This document shows, piece by piece, positions 1-6,169 of a DNA stretch of 6,169 bases; position 1 is the first letter of the stretch; each line of letters starts with the position of its first letter. Origin of the DNA: Chitinophagales bacterium (GTDB lineage Bacteria; Bacteroidota; Bacteroidia; Chitinophagales; Saprospiraceae); NCBI GenBank assembly GCA_013297575.1, contig JAAFHO010000360.1, positions 1-6,169 of the forward strand. The letters run 5' to 3'. The translations under genes and the position numbers were made by a program. Under the pieces are notes generated by a model. That model ran no database searches, had not been told where the DNA came from, and saw only the letters and a program-made list of their open reading frames with translations.

Positions 1-76
1 TAAAGGGGGGCAACCAAGCCGCGAAGCACCAAACGCCCCTATCAACAAAACCAATATTTCTCATACATCCAAAACT

Positions 77-121
77 AAAGCAAAACGAACAGCATGATAA
101 AGCGTAATACAAAGCAAAACG
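77..121. repeat. 11-bp direct repeat pair (77-87 and 111-121)
   Basis: AAAGCAAAACG occurs twice with starts 34 bases apart in the noncoding sequence after gene A. Simple A-rich composition makes a chance origin plausible, and no function is assigned. Confidence 0.5.
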
Positions 122-196
122 TAAATTACTACACATTAATAATAGCATACATGCGCATTTTCAGCACTCACTACAAAAAAATCTACATACGCTAGA

Positions 197-212
197 ACAA
201 CTTCATGCCGAA
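197..212 (-). repeat. 16-bp direct repeat, copy 1 (downstream of gene A)
   Basis: The plus-strand sequence ACAACTTCATGCCGAA lies 11 nt beyond the stop codon of gene A and recurs exactly at 2746-2761, 17 nt beyond the stop of gene B, in the same orientation to its gene. Similarity continues weakly on the far side (AGCG then GTAG after a 3-base offset). It may be a remnant of the duplication that made the paralogues or a short dispersed repeat. Confidence 0.75.
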
Positions 213-223
213 AAAGAACTTCG

Positions 224-2656
224 TCACTCACTCCGCAACGATTTTATAGGATTGGTCAAGGCGACCCTCAAACTCTGAAAACCTACTGTCAAAAAAGCAA
301 TCACCACCGCAACTGCTCCAACCAAAGCAAACATCCACCACTTCATATCTATGTGAAAAGCAAAATTAGCAAGCCATTTGTTCATAAAATGGTATGCGAT
401 GGGCGATGCAAGGACTAGGGCTATAAGTACCAGTTTTAAGAAGTCCTTGGCCAATAAACCTACAATACCAATAATAGAAGCACCCAGCACTTTTCGGATA
501 CCGATTTCCTTGGTCCGATTTACCGCAGCCAACGCTGCCAATCCAAACAAACCAAGACAAGCCAAAAATAGAGAAAGACCACCCGCAATCTTTACCACCC
601 GACTCCAATGTTGCTCTGTTTTATAAAAATTGTCAATACCCTCCTCTAAAAACTGATAACGAAATGGAAGTTGTGGTTCAGCGGAAGTCCAAGCAGCCTG
701 TAAGCCTTCGAGGGCAACCTTTGGATAGCCTTCTTTTAACCGAATTAAGTAGGTCTCGCGGGGAAATGGGCTAAACATTTGGAGCATCATGGGTTGTACT
801 TTATCGTGTAACGAACTGTAATGATAATCCTTTACTACCCCAATCACAGTTGGATTCCTACTCGGATTTTCTTCGTTATAACCGCTCAATTTTTGTCCAA
901 GTACATCGGCAAGCGTCCACCCAAAATTATGCATGGCGGCCTCGTTGATCACCACAGAGGTCTGGGTATCCGCTACCATGCCCATTTCGAAATTACGCCC
1001 TACTAACAGCGATAAACCTAACGTGGATATATAATCTGTGTCAACGACATACTCATAAATTTCCGTCGATTTACCATTAAATTCAAACCCCGAAACAGAA
1101 TGACCTGCCTCTGCACCTATTGACATTTCGACACGGCTCATCGATATTATTTCAGGTATTTTTTGAAGATTTTCTCGAAAAACCAAATCGGTTCGTTCAG
1201 CATTATCGGTACCAAATATGCTCACCACTACCACATTTTTTTTTTGGAAACCAGGGTCGGATTGCTGTAAATAGTCCAACTGCCGAAGTATGACCATCAT
1301 ACAAATGGCCAAACCAATGGATAGCGTAAATTGTACAGTGACAAGGCTACGTGTAAAGTTATTTTCGCCACCCAGTCGCGTTGTCTTCCTAAAAACATCA
1401 AGTGGGCGAAATCCTGAAAGTATAAATGCTGGATAAATCCCGGCTAACAAACCAGATAATAATGCCGTCAGGGGCATTAACCAAAATAACTCTGGATAAA
1501 GACTAAAACTAAAGACCAACTCTTTTCCTATCAACTCATTAAACATCGGTAAGGCCAATTGAGCCACTAAAAGCCCAAAGAAAAGGGCTAAAAAACTCAT
1601 CAATAATGCCTCAAAAAGGTACTGTCTTGCCAGTTGCCCACGGCTTGCTCCCATTGTTTTTCGTACGCCAGTATCCATAGCACGACCAGCCGACCGACCA
1701 ATAGCGAGGGTTGTAAAATTAATGCAAGCAATAAACAGCACCAAAAATCCAATCCCCAAAAGTAACCAAAAATGTCTTGGGTCAACAGTCGTATTAGCAA
1801 CTGAAACATCGTGTCGCACAGTACTAAGTGGCTGAAGCGCGTAACTAAATGGGGAATTTATACCTGTCCACCACCCTTTTTGTCTTGCGTTGGCTTCATC
1901 ATTAGGGAAATGGCGGGCGTAGAACTTTTGCATCTCTTCTGGCTTACTGTGCAAATTTGAACCTTCGCGCAGCAGCACATAAGTAGGAAATGATACCCGC
2001 GACCAACGATCCAATTCGGCTGTACCGTATGGCGATGCTTGATACCGTACAAATGGCAGCAATATGCCAAAGCGCAGTGAAGAGTTGATAGGGGGATCTT
2101 CAACAATTGCCGAAACAACAAAAGATTCGAACACCTCAAATACTTTTAACTGGAGGGTTTGCCCAACAACATCAGTATATCCAAATAGTTTTTGGGCTGT
2201 TTTAAGGGTTAAAACCACCTCTTGAGGTTCGTCCAAAGCAGTAGATTTATTACCCTTGAGTACTTTGAAAGAGAAGATTTTTAAAAAATCGTTATCTACA
2301 AATTGTACCTCTTCCTCATACAAGCCTGTTGGCGACTGCACAAAGCCACTCCAATTGCGTATGCGTGAAAATGCTTCTATATCACCAAATTCATCTTTTA
2401 AAGCAGGGCCCAGCGGCATAGGTTGATAAGCCTCTTTTTGAGCAGCCTCGCCCCGAAAACCTGCTACACGCGTCCTCAAAACTCGAAAAATACGGTCTTT
2501 ATTGGTATGAAAAAGGTCAAAACTCAATTCGTCTAATACATGCAGACCGATGAGCGCAAAACAAGATAAGCCCAAGGATAAGCCCAATACATTGAGTGCA
2601 GAAAATAGTGGCTGGCGGCGCAGGTTGCGCAAAGCAATTTTAAAATGATTGAGCAA
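224..2656 (-). CDS. FtsX/MacB-like ABC transporter permease, two-half (8-TM) form (gene A)
   Basis: This is an inner-membrane permease subunit of the MacB/FtsX (type VII, mechanotransmission) ABC superfamily. Such proteins pair with a LolD/MacB-type ATPase and act on periplasmic or envelope substrates; the substrate here is unknown. The 810 residues read as TM1 (about 17-42), a MacB_PCD-like periplasmic domain (45-290), three helices (about 296-320, 343-372, 388-412) with the loop motif GVRKTMGAS at 330-338, then TM5 (434-456), a second periplasmic domain (457-685) with INEAAM and VIGVVKDYHY, and three last helices around EIGIRKVLGAS at 717-727. It ends NPIKSLRSE. The start is an apparent TTG giving MLNHFKIALRNL, which lines up with MIQNYITIALRNL of gene B; no ATG lies upstream in frame before a TGA at 2681-2683, and the next internal Met (about 80) would remove TM1. 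The full length matches gene B. A run of ten A lies at codons 471-474. Family is certain; substrate and partner are not. Confidence 0.95.
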   Translation of the reverse strand: MLNHFKIALRNLRRQPLFSALNVLGLSLGLSCFALIGLHVLDELSFDLFHTNKDRIFRVLRTRVAGFRGEAAQKEAYQPMPLGPALKDEFGDIEAFSRIRNWSGFVQSPTGLYEEEVQFVDNDFLKIFSFKVLKGNKSTALDEPQEVVLTLKTAQKLFGYTDVVGQTLQLKVFEVFESFVVSAIVEDPPINSSLRFGILLPFVRYQASPYGTAELDRWSRVSFPTYVLLREGSNLHSKPEEMQKFYARHFPNDEANARQKGWWTGINSPFSYALQPLSTVRHDVSVANTTVDPRHFWLLLGIGFLVLFIACINFTTLAIGRSAGRAMDTGVRKTMGASRGQLARQYLFEALLMSFLALFFGLLVAQLALPMFNELIGKELVFSFSLYPELFWLMPLTALLSGLLAGIYPAFILSGFRPLDVFRKTTRLGGENNFTRSLVTVQFTLSIGLAICMMVILRQLDYLQQSDPGFQKKNVVVVSIFGTDNAERTDLVFRENLQKIPEIISMSRVEMSIGAEAGHSVSGFEFNGKSTEIYEYVVDTDYISTLGLSLLVGRNFEMGMVADTQTSVVINEAAMHNFGWTLADVLGQKLSGYNEENPSRNPTVIGVVKDYHYSSLHDKVQPMMLQMFSPFPRETYLIRLKEGYPKVALEGLQAAWTSAEPQLPFRYQFLEEGIDNFYKTEQHWSRVVKIAGGLSLFLACLGLFGLAALAAVNRTKEIGIRKVLGASIIGIVGLLAKDFLKLVLIALVLASPIAYHFMNKWLANFAFHIDMKWWMFALVGAVAVVIAFLTVGFQSLRVALTNPIKSLRSE

Positions 2657-2661
2657 AGTTA
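2654..2661 (-). promoter_or_regulatory. TAnnTTTG-like motif (possible Bacteroidota -7 element) overlapping gene A start
   Basis: The minus strand reads TAACTTTG, an exact match to the TAnnTTTG -7 consensus known for Bacteroidota sigma factor. Its last three bases are the apparent TTG start codon. The nearest upstream TTG lies about 23 nt away, slightly more than the usual spacing of roughly 19-21. If it were a working promoter, the transcript would begin inside the gene and could not supply this start, so chance occurrence in AT-rich DNA is as likely. Confidence 0.2.
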
Positions 2662-2733
2662 TATTTTTTATGTGTTTTATTCATCAACCAATGTATGCTG
2701 TACTAAGGAATTAGACTTTCCCAAGTGCCACCT

Positions 2734-2744
2734 ACTCACTCCGC
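2734..2744 (-). repeat. Relic-like copy of the permease 3' coding end
   Basis: On the minus strand the bases GCGGAGTGAGT equal those at 226-236, which encode the last residues (R-S-E and stop) of gene A. In the spacer the surrounding reading is TTG TAG CGG AGT GAG TAG, that is L-stop-R-S-E-stop, against TTG CGG AGT GAG TGA in gene A. It could be the last trace of a deleted permease gene or part of a dispersed repeat. At 11 bases, chance is not excluded. Confidence 0.45.
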
Positions 2745-2745
2745 T

Positions 2746-2761
2746 ACAACTTCATGCCGAA
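2746..2761 (-). repeat. 16-bp direct repeat, copy 2 (downstream of gene B)
   Basis: This is the exact second copy of the 16-base sequence found at 197-212, again just after a permease stop codon. Its gene-proximal end overlaps one arm of the CCGA/TCGG inverted repeat. Same placement after two paralogous genes, in sequence that is otherwise noncoding, is the reason for calling it. Confidence 0.75.
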
Positions 2762-2778
2762 GAAAAATCGGGATTTCA

Positions 2779-5166
2779 TCACTCTGAACGCAACGACTTC
2801 ACCGGATTGGCCAATGCAGCCCTCAAACTCTGCGCACCAGCCGTCACAATCGCCACCATAAAGGTCAAAACCAAAGCCAATCCAAAAATACCAACACCCA
2901 TCGAAATATGAAAAGTGTATTCATTGAGCCAAGCACTCATCGCCCAGTAACCCAAAGGAACCGCTACCAAAAATGCCAGCACAATCAATCGAGCGTATTC
3001 TTTGCCAAAAAGCCATAAAATACCTCCAATACTCGCGCCCAGTGTTTTACGAATCCCAATTTCTTTGCGTTTGCGGGCAACCATAAACGCAGCCAAACCA
3101 TATAATCCTAAACAACCAATAAAAATAGCAATACCTGCAAATGCACGCACCAATTGCATAATAATCGTCTCCTGACTATAAAATTTAGCAATACGTTCGT
3201 CCATAAAATCGCGTTCAAAATAGAACTCCGGATAAATTGATGTCCATATTCTTTCGATAGAAGCCAACGCAGGTTTGGCATCTTTCAAATTCAACCGAAT
3301 AGCGCATACATCAAAATTGGTCACATCCGTAGCCATCACTTGTGGTTGAATAGCACGGTGAAACGAGTAATTATGGAAGTTTTTTACCACACCTACTACT
3401 GGATACGGCACACCATCTATATACAATTTTTTGCCAATTATTTCTTCCGGCGATACCATATTGAACCGCTTTACCGCTTCTTCATTTACAATATATTCTT
3501 TTACCGTATCCGAAGGCAATACATTACGACCAGCTACGAGTTTAAGATCAAATGTTTCGAGGTATTGATCGTCCAAAAACTTAAAATTGATCGTCCATTT
3601 TTCGTCCTCAGTCCGGCCCTCTAGTTTTACCCCTGTATTCCAATTGTTATTAGCAGCAGGCGGTTGCATACAAAGCGAAATTTTTTCAATACCCGGTACA
3701 CTACTCAATTGTTGTTTCAAACTGTTGAATTTCGTAGGGTCATTTTTACCCGGCAAAGGCACTGTAACAATACCCTCTTTTCGAAATCCAAGATCTGCAT
3801 TTCGGGCGTATTGCATTTGAGCGGTCACCACAATAGCACCAATAATTAGTACCTGCGAAATTGCAAATTGCGTCCCTACCAGCAAGCGGCGCAGCGTAAA
3901 TCCACCTGCCTGGCGGCCATCCAACGCGCCTTTAAGTGATTCCGACGGACGAAAACCCGATAGCGCTAAACCTGGATAAGCACCTGCAAAAAACACTACG
4001 ACAATCATTAACACACCCAAAAAACCATACAGCATGAGGTCGCGCCCAAAATCCATCGTAAGTCGAGTTTCGATCAAGGTATTCAACGCTGGTAATGTTA
4101 TTTTGGCTAAAATCAAGCCCAAAACCGTAGAAAAAGCAACAATCATACCTGTTTCTGACATAAATTGCCAAAAAATTTGACTCCGCGTGCCCCCCATCGC
4201 CTTTCGCACACCCACCTCACGCGCACGGTTGAGCGCCTGCGCAGTGGCCATATTTACAAAATTGACACATGCCGTAAGGAGCAGGAATAACCCGATCATC
4301 GCTAGGGTCCAAATATATTTTTTATTGGTGCCTGTACCATAATCAGGATCAAAATGTACGGTGGTTAATGGCACTGCATGGTAAAAAAAATCACGTACCC
4401 GCGGATGAAAATATTTGTCCTTAAAACCGGTAAAAGCCGTTTCTAATTCAGCGGCCGTATGGCCTTCTCTTAACGCAGTAAAACACTGTGTGCCGCCATG
4501 TATGCCGCCCCAGTTGTTCAACATTCCTCTGGAATTGGTATCTGCTGCAATGGTTGCCCAAGAGCAATAGATTTCGTATTGCAAATCGGTATTTTCGGGA
4601 ATGTCTTTCAATACACCCACTACCTGAAATTCCATGCTATTATTCACCTTAAAAGTCTTACCAATTGGGTCATCTTTACCATAGTATTTTTGGGCAATGC
4701 GCTCGGTTAACAAGGCCGTTTTAGGCTCTTCAAAACGCTCCATACTACCGTGTAGCAATGGAAAATCAAAAATATCGAAAAATGCAGATTCTGCAAAAGC
4801 ACGCGTATTTTCTTCTTTGAATTTAACAGGTGCTTCACCAGATTTTTCAAGGGTAATTAACGAATTCTCTCGGCTTGCTACCATAGCCGTTTTTTCCAAA
4901 AAAGCATATTCTTGCCGCAAAGCAGCCCCCATTGGATACGGAACGCTATTGCCTTTATTCGTACTCTCACCACGTGATTCAGTGGTTATCATCACAATAC
5001 GTTCCTTGTTTTGATGAAATTTATCAAAACTAAAATGGTGCCGCACGACCATAAAAATCAAAATGCAACAAGCAATACTAAGACTAAGCCCTAAAGTATT
5101 GAGCATAGCATACGTGCGGTGCTTGCTCAAATTGCGGAGGGCAATGGTAATATAATTTTGTATCAT
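2779..5166 (-). CDS. FtsX/MacB-like ABC transporter permease, two-half (8-TM) form (gene B)
   Basis: This is a complete 795-residue paralogue of gene A, expected in the inner membrane as the permease of an ABC system whose ATPase is not in this window. Visible order: TM1 (about 19-43) after the short cytoplasmic leader MIQNYITIALRNL, a first periplasmic domain (45-280), helices at about 283-307, 331-358 and 378-402 with the canonical loop EVGVRKAMGG (317-326), YPGLALSGFRP at 397-407, TM5 (427-449), a second periplasmic domain (450-670) with VNEEAVKRF and VVGVVKNFHNYSFH, and helices at about 672-697, 724-747 and 757-780 around EIGIRKTLGAS (702-712). It ends NPVKSLRSE. The ATG start is only 10 nt after the stop of gene C, so co-transcription is very likely. 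The leader is A/T-only with no Shine-Dalgarno, as is common in Bacteroidota. By its C-terminus it is the most divergent of the three. Substrate unknown. Confidence 0.96.
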   Translation of the reverse strand: MIQNYITIALRNLSKHRTYAMLNTLGLSLSIACCILIFMVVRHHFSFDKFHQNKERIVMITTESRGESTNKGNSVPYPMGAALRQEYAFLEKTAMVASRENSLITLEKSGEAPVKFKEENTRAFAESAFFDIFDFPLLHGSMERFEEPKTALLTERIAQKYYGKDDPIGKTFKVNNSMEFQVVGVLKDIPENTDLQYEIYCSWATIAADTNSRGMLNNWGGIHGGTQCFTALREGHTAAELETAFTGFKDKYFHPRVRDFFYHAVPLTTVHFDPDYGTGTNKKYIWTLAMIGLFLLLTACVNFVNMATAQALNRAREVGVRKAMGGTRSQIFWQFMSETGMIVAFSTVLGLILAKITLPALNTLIETRLTMDFGRDLMLYGFLGVLMIVVVFFAGAYPGLALSGFRPSESLKGALDGRQAGGFTLRRLLVGTQFAISQVLIIGAIVVTAQMQYARNADLGFRKEGIVTVPLPGKNDPTKFNSLKQQLSSVPGIEKISLCMQPPAANNNWNTGVKLEGRTEDEKWTINFKFLDDQYLETFDLKLVAGRNVLPSDTVKEYIVNEEAVKRFNMVSPEEIIGKKLYIDGVPYPVVGVVKNFHNYSFHRAIQPQVMATDVTNFDVCAIRLNLKDAKPALASIERIWTSIYPEFYFERDFMDERIAKFYSQETIIMQLVRAFAGIAIFIGCLGLYGLAAFMVARKRKEIGIRKTLGASIGGILWLFGKEYARLIVLAFLVAVPLGYWAMSAWLNEYTFHISMGVGIFGLALVLTFMVAIVTAGAQSLRAALANPVKSLRSE

Positions 5167-5176
5167 AATTTATTTT
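5167..5176 (-). other. 10-nt intergenic spacer between gene C stop and gene B start
   Basis: The spacer is composed only of A and T, giving a leader ending AAATAAATT directly before the ATG of gene B. There is no purine-rich Shine-Dalgarno. With so short a gap there is no room for a terminator or full promoter, so genes C and B are inferred to share one transcript. A/T-rich leaders without Shine-Dalgarno are the norm in Bacteroidota. Confidence 0.7.
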
Positions 5177-6169
5177 TTATTCGCTGCGTAATGATTCTAT
5201 TGGGTTGGTCAATGCCGATTTTATGGATTGCCCAGCCACGGTTAAAAAGGCGATACCAAGTGCAGCCAATCCCGCGACAGCAAATATCCACCATTGTATA
5301 TTGATATGATAAACAAAATTGGCTAACCATTTTTGCATAAAATAATAGGCTACTGGTGCAGCGATCATAATGGCAAGCACTACCAATTTTAAAAAATCTT
5401 TGGCCAAAAGACTGGTAATCCCTAATACTGTTGCACCCAATACCTTTCGAATGCCTATTTCTTTAACACGGCGCTCGGCCGCAAAGGCAGCAAGTCCAAA
5501 CAGCCCCAAACAACCAATGACCAACGCTAACACCATAAATATACCCAAAACCGAAGCCATTTTTGTTTCTGAACGGTACAAATTGGCAAATGAAGCATCC
5601 AAAAAATCGTATTCAAAAGGTGCTCCCGGTACCGCCGCCGCCCAAATAGCCGTAGCCTTGTCAATCGCCGTCTTTTCTGTACCGGGTTTCAAACGTACAG
5701 CCATATAAGAACCCCAAGTTTGGTAGGTTTTGGAGGATTCATGAAAAATAGCCACAGGCTCAATATTCATCCTAACGGATCCTACATGAAAATCTTTCAT
5801 AATACCCACGACTTGAAACCGCTGATTGCCATTGCCCGGATACCGCATCCATTGCCCTAAACCACCTTCCCAACCGATGGCCTTGATAGCCGCTTCATTG
5901 ACGATTACGGCGCAAGAATCTGCTGGCGAATTAGGCATAAAATTGCGCCCTTCTTTTATTTCAATGCCAAGCGTAGGCACAAATTCAGAATCTGATAAAT
6001 AGGACGATATGGGCAGATTGGGTACGACTGGGTGGCTTTGCGTACCTTGTTCCGGCTCATAAAAATCACCAAAACTACCCAATGAAGGCAAATAAGTAGA
6101 ATGCGTAACACTTTGCACCTCTGGCAATTGCAACAATTGTTCGCGAAATGCCTGTTTTGCAGATGGAGA
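5177..6169 (-). CDS. FtsX/MacB-like ABC transporter permease, C-terminal part (gene C, 5'-truncated by window edge)
   Basis: This is the last 330 residues of a third permease of the same family. The reading frame stays open to the right edge, adding SPSAKQAFREQ before LLPEV-type periplasmic sequence, so the TTG at 6134-6136 is an internal Leu codon and not a start. Compared with A and B, about 460-480 N-terminal residues lie outside the window, including the whole first half. What is seen is most of the second periplasmic domain (with the GRNFMPNS and VNEAAIKAIGW segments and VVGIMKDFHVGS), then three helices at about visible residues 206-231, 255-280 and 295-315, with the coupling-loop motif EIGIRKVLGAT at 237-247, ending NPIESLRSE and TAA. 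The C-terminal 77 residues share 50 identities with gene A but about 30 with gene B (hand count). It is the first gene of the trio in transcription order; the promoter is outside the window. Confidence 0.95.
   Translation of the reverse strand, partial: SPSAKQAFREQLLQLPEVQSVTHSTYLPSLGSFGDFYEPEQGTQSHPVVPNLPISSYLSDSEFVPTLGIEIKEGRNFMPNSPADSCAVIVNEAAIKAIGWEGGLGQWMRYPGNGNQRFQVVGIMKDFHVGSVRMNIEPVAIFHESSKTYQTWGSYMAVRLKPGTEKTAIDKATAIWAAAVPGAPFEYDFLDASFANLYRSETKMASVLGIFMVLALVIGCLGLFGLAAFAAERRVKEIGIRKVLGATVLGITSLLAKDFLKLVVLAIMIAAPVAYYFMQKWLANFVYHINIQWWIFAVAGLAALGIAFLTVAGQSIKSALTNPIESLRSE

Larger units (their letters stand above)
1..223. other. Noncoding or unassigned sequence downstream of gene A
   Basis: Beyond the 16-base repeat and the 11-base direct repeat I see no gene, RNA or convincing terminator. 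A T7 run exists on the minus strand (175-181), but no GC-rich stem precedes it. Two plus-strand frames are open from the left edge to about base 97-105, and one minus-strand frame is open from 148 to the left edge (49 codons, hydrophobic and Cys-rich). All are too short and featureless to call. Confidence 0.6.
2657..2778 (-). other. 122-nt spacer between genes B and A, containing repeat sequence
   Basis: Read on the minus strand, the gene B side holds a small CCGA/TCGG inverted repeat (2759-2773), the 16-base repeat shared with the region after gene A, and an 11-base copy of the permease 3' coding end. A second weak fold, ACTT/AAGT with a 4-base loop, follows near 2717-2728. The gene A side is AT-rich and contains a TAnnTTTG-like motif touching the start codon. 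None of the inverted repeats is followed by a T-run, so I do not call a terminator. It is unclear whether A is co-transcribed with B or has its own promoter. Confidence 0.6.

Noticed and set aside
70..77. Minus-strand TAGTTTTG, matching the TAnnTTTG -7 consensus, as a promoter for a gene off the left edge.
   Set aside because: No TTTG/TTG at a suitable -33 distance, and such matches are expected by chance in AT-rich DNA.
2..148. Minus-strand frame open from an ATG at 146-148 to the left window edge, 49 codons, hydrophobic and rich in Cys and Phe.
   Set aside because: Composition follows from repeated CAAAAC/GCAAAA DNA; it has no recognisable motif, does not match the permease N-terminus, and plus-strand frames are open over the same bases. 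It could only be judged with sequence beyond the edge.
175..181. T7 run on the minus strand downstream of gene A as an intrinsic terminator.
   Set aside because: No stable stem precedes it.
378..626. Plus-strand open frames opposite gene A (also 4697-5014 opposite gene B and 5370-5708 opposite gene C).
   Set aside because: They are antisense shadows of strongly conserved permease coding sequence, with no family features of their own.
2759..2773. CCGA/TCGG inverted repeat with 7-base loop after gene B as a terminator.
   Set aside because: The stem is only 4 bp and no T-run follows on the minus strand.
6134..6136. TTG as the start codon of gene C.
   Set aside because: The frame continues upstream without a stop to the window edge with family-like sequence, and the protein would lack its entire first half; the gene is simply cut by the window.

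Overview
The window looks like Bacteroidota (Bacteroidetes) chromosome. It carries three consecutive large permease genes of the FtsX/MacB superfamily, all ending in the same SLRSE tail. Translation starts have A/T-rich leaders with no purine-rich Shine-Dalgarno, and base composition is moderate to AT-leaning. The class (Saprospiria- or Cytophagia-like) is a guess that the sequence does not settle.

Layout: everything recognisable lies on the minus strand, so transcription runs from high to low coordinates. Gene C (5177 to the right edge, 5'-truncated) is followed after 10 nt by gene B (2779-5166, complete, 795 aa). A 122-nt spacer then leads to gene A (224-2656, complete, 810 aa, apparent TTG start). 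Bases 1-223 lie downstream of gene A and hold no gene I can defend. No RNA gene, insertion sequence, CRISPR array or convincing terminator was found.

A and B each contain two FtsX-type halves: one membrane helix, a large periplasmic domain, three helices, then the same again. One polypeptide could therefore correspond to a MacB- or LolCE-like permease dimer. These proteins normally need a separate ATPase, and none is encoded here. Gene A resembles gene C more than gene B in the C-terminal 77 residues (50/77 versus 30/77 identities, B and A compared with C by eye), so the order is A'-B-A.

The details most worth a second look are a 10-A tract inside gene A where any one-base slip ends translation within a few codons, a short sequence repeated downstream of both A and B together with a relic-like copy of the permease 3' end, and an ambiguous start for gene A. 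I did not find a clearly new system; the main content is a recognisable paralogous transporter cluster.
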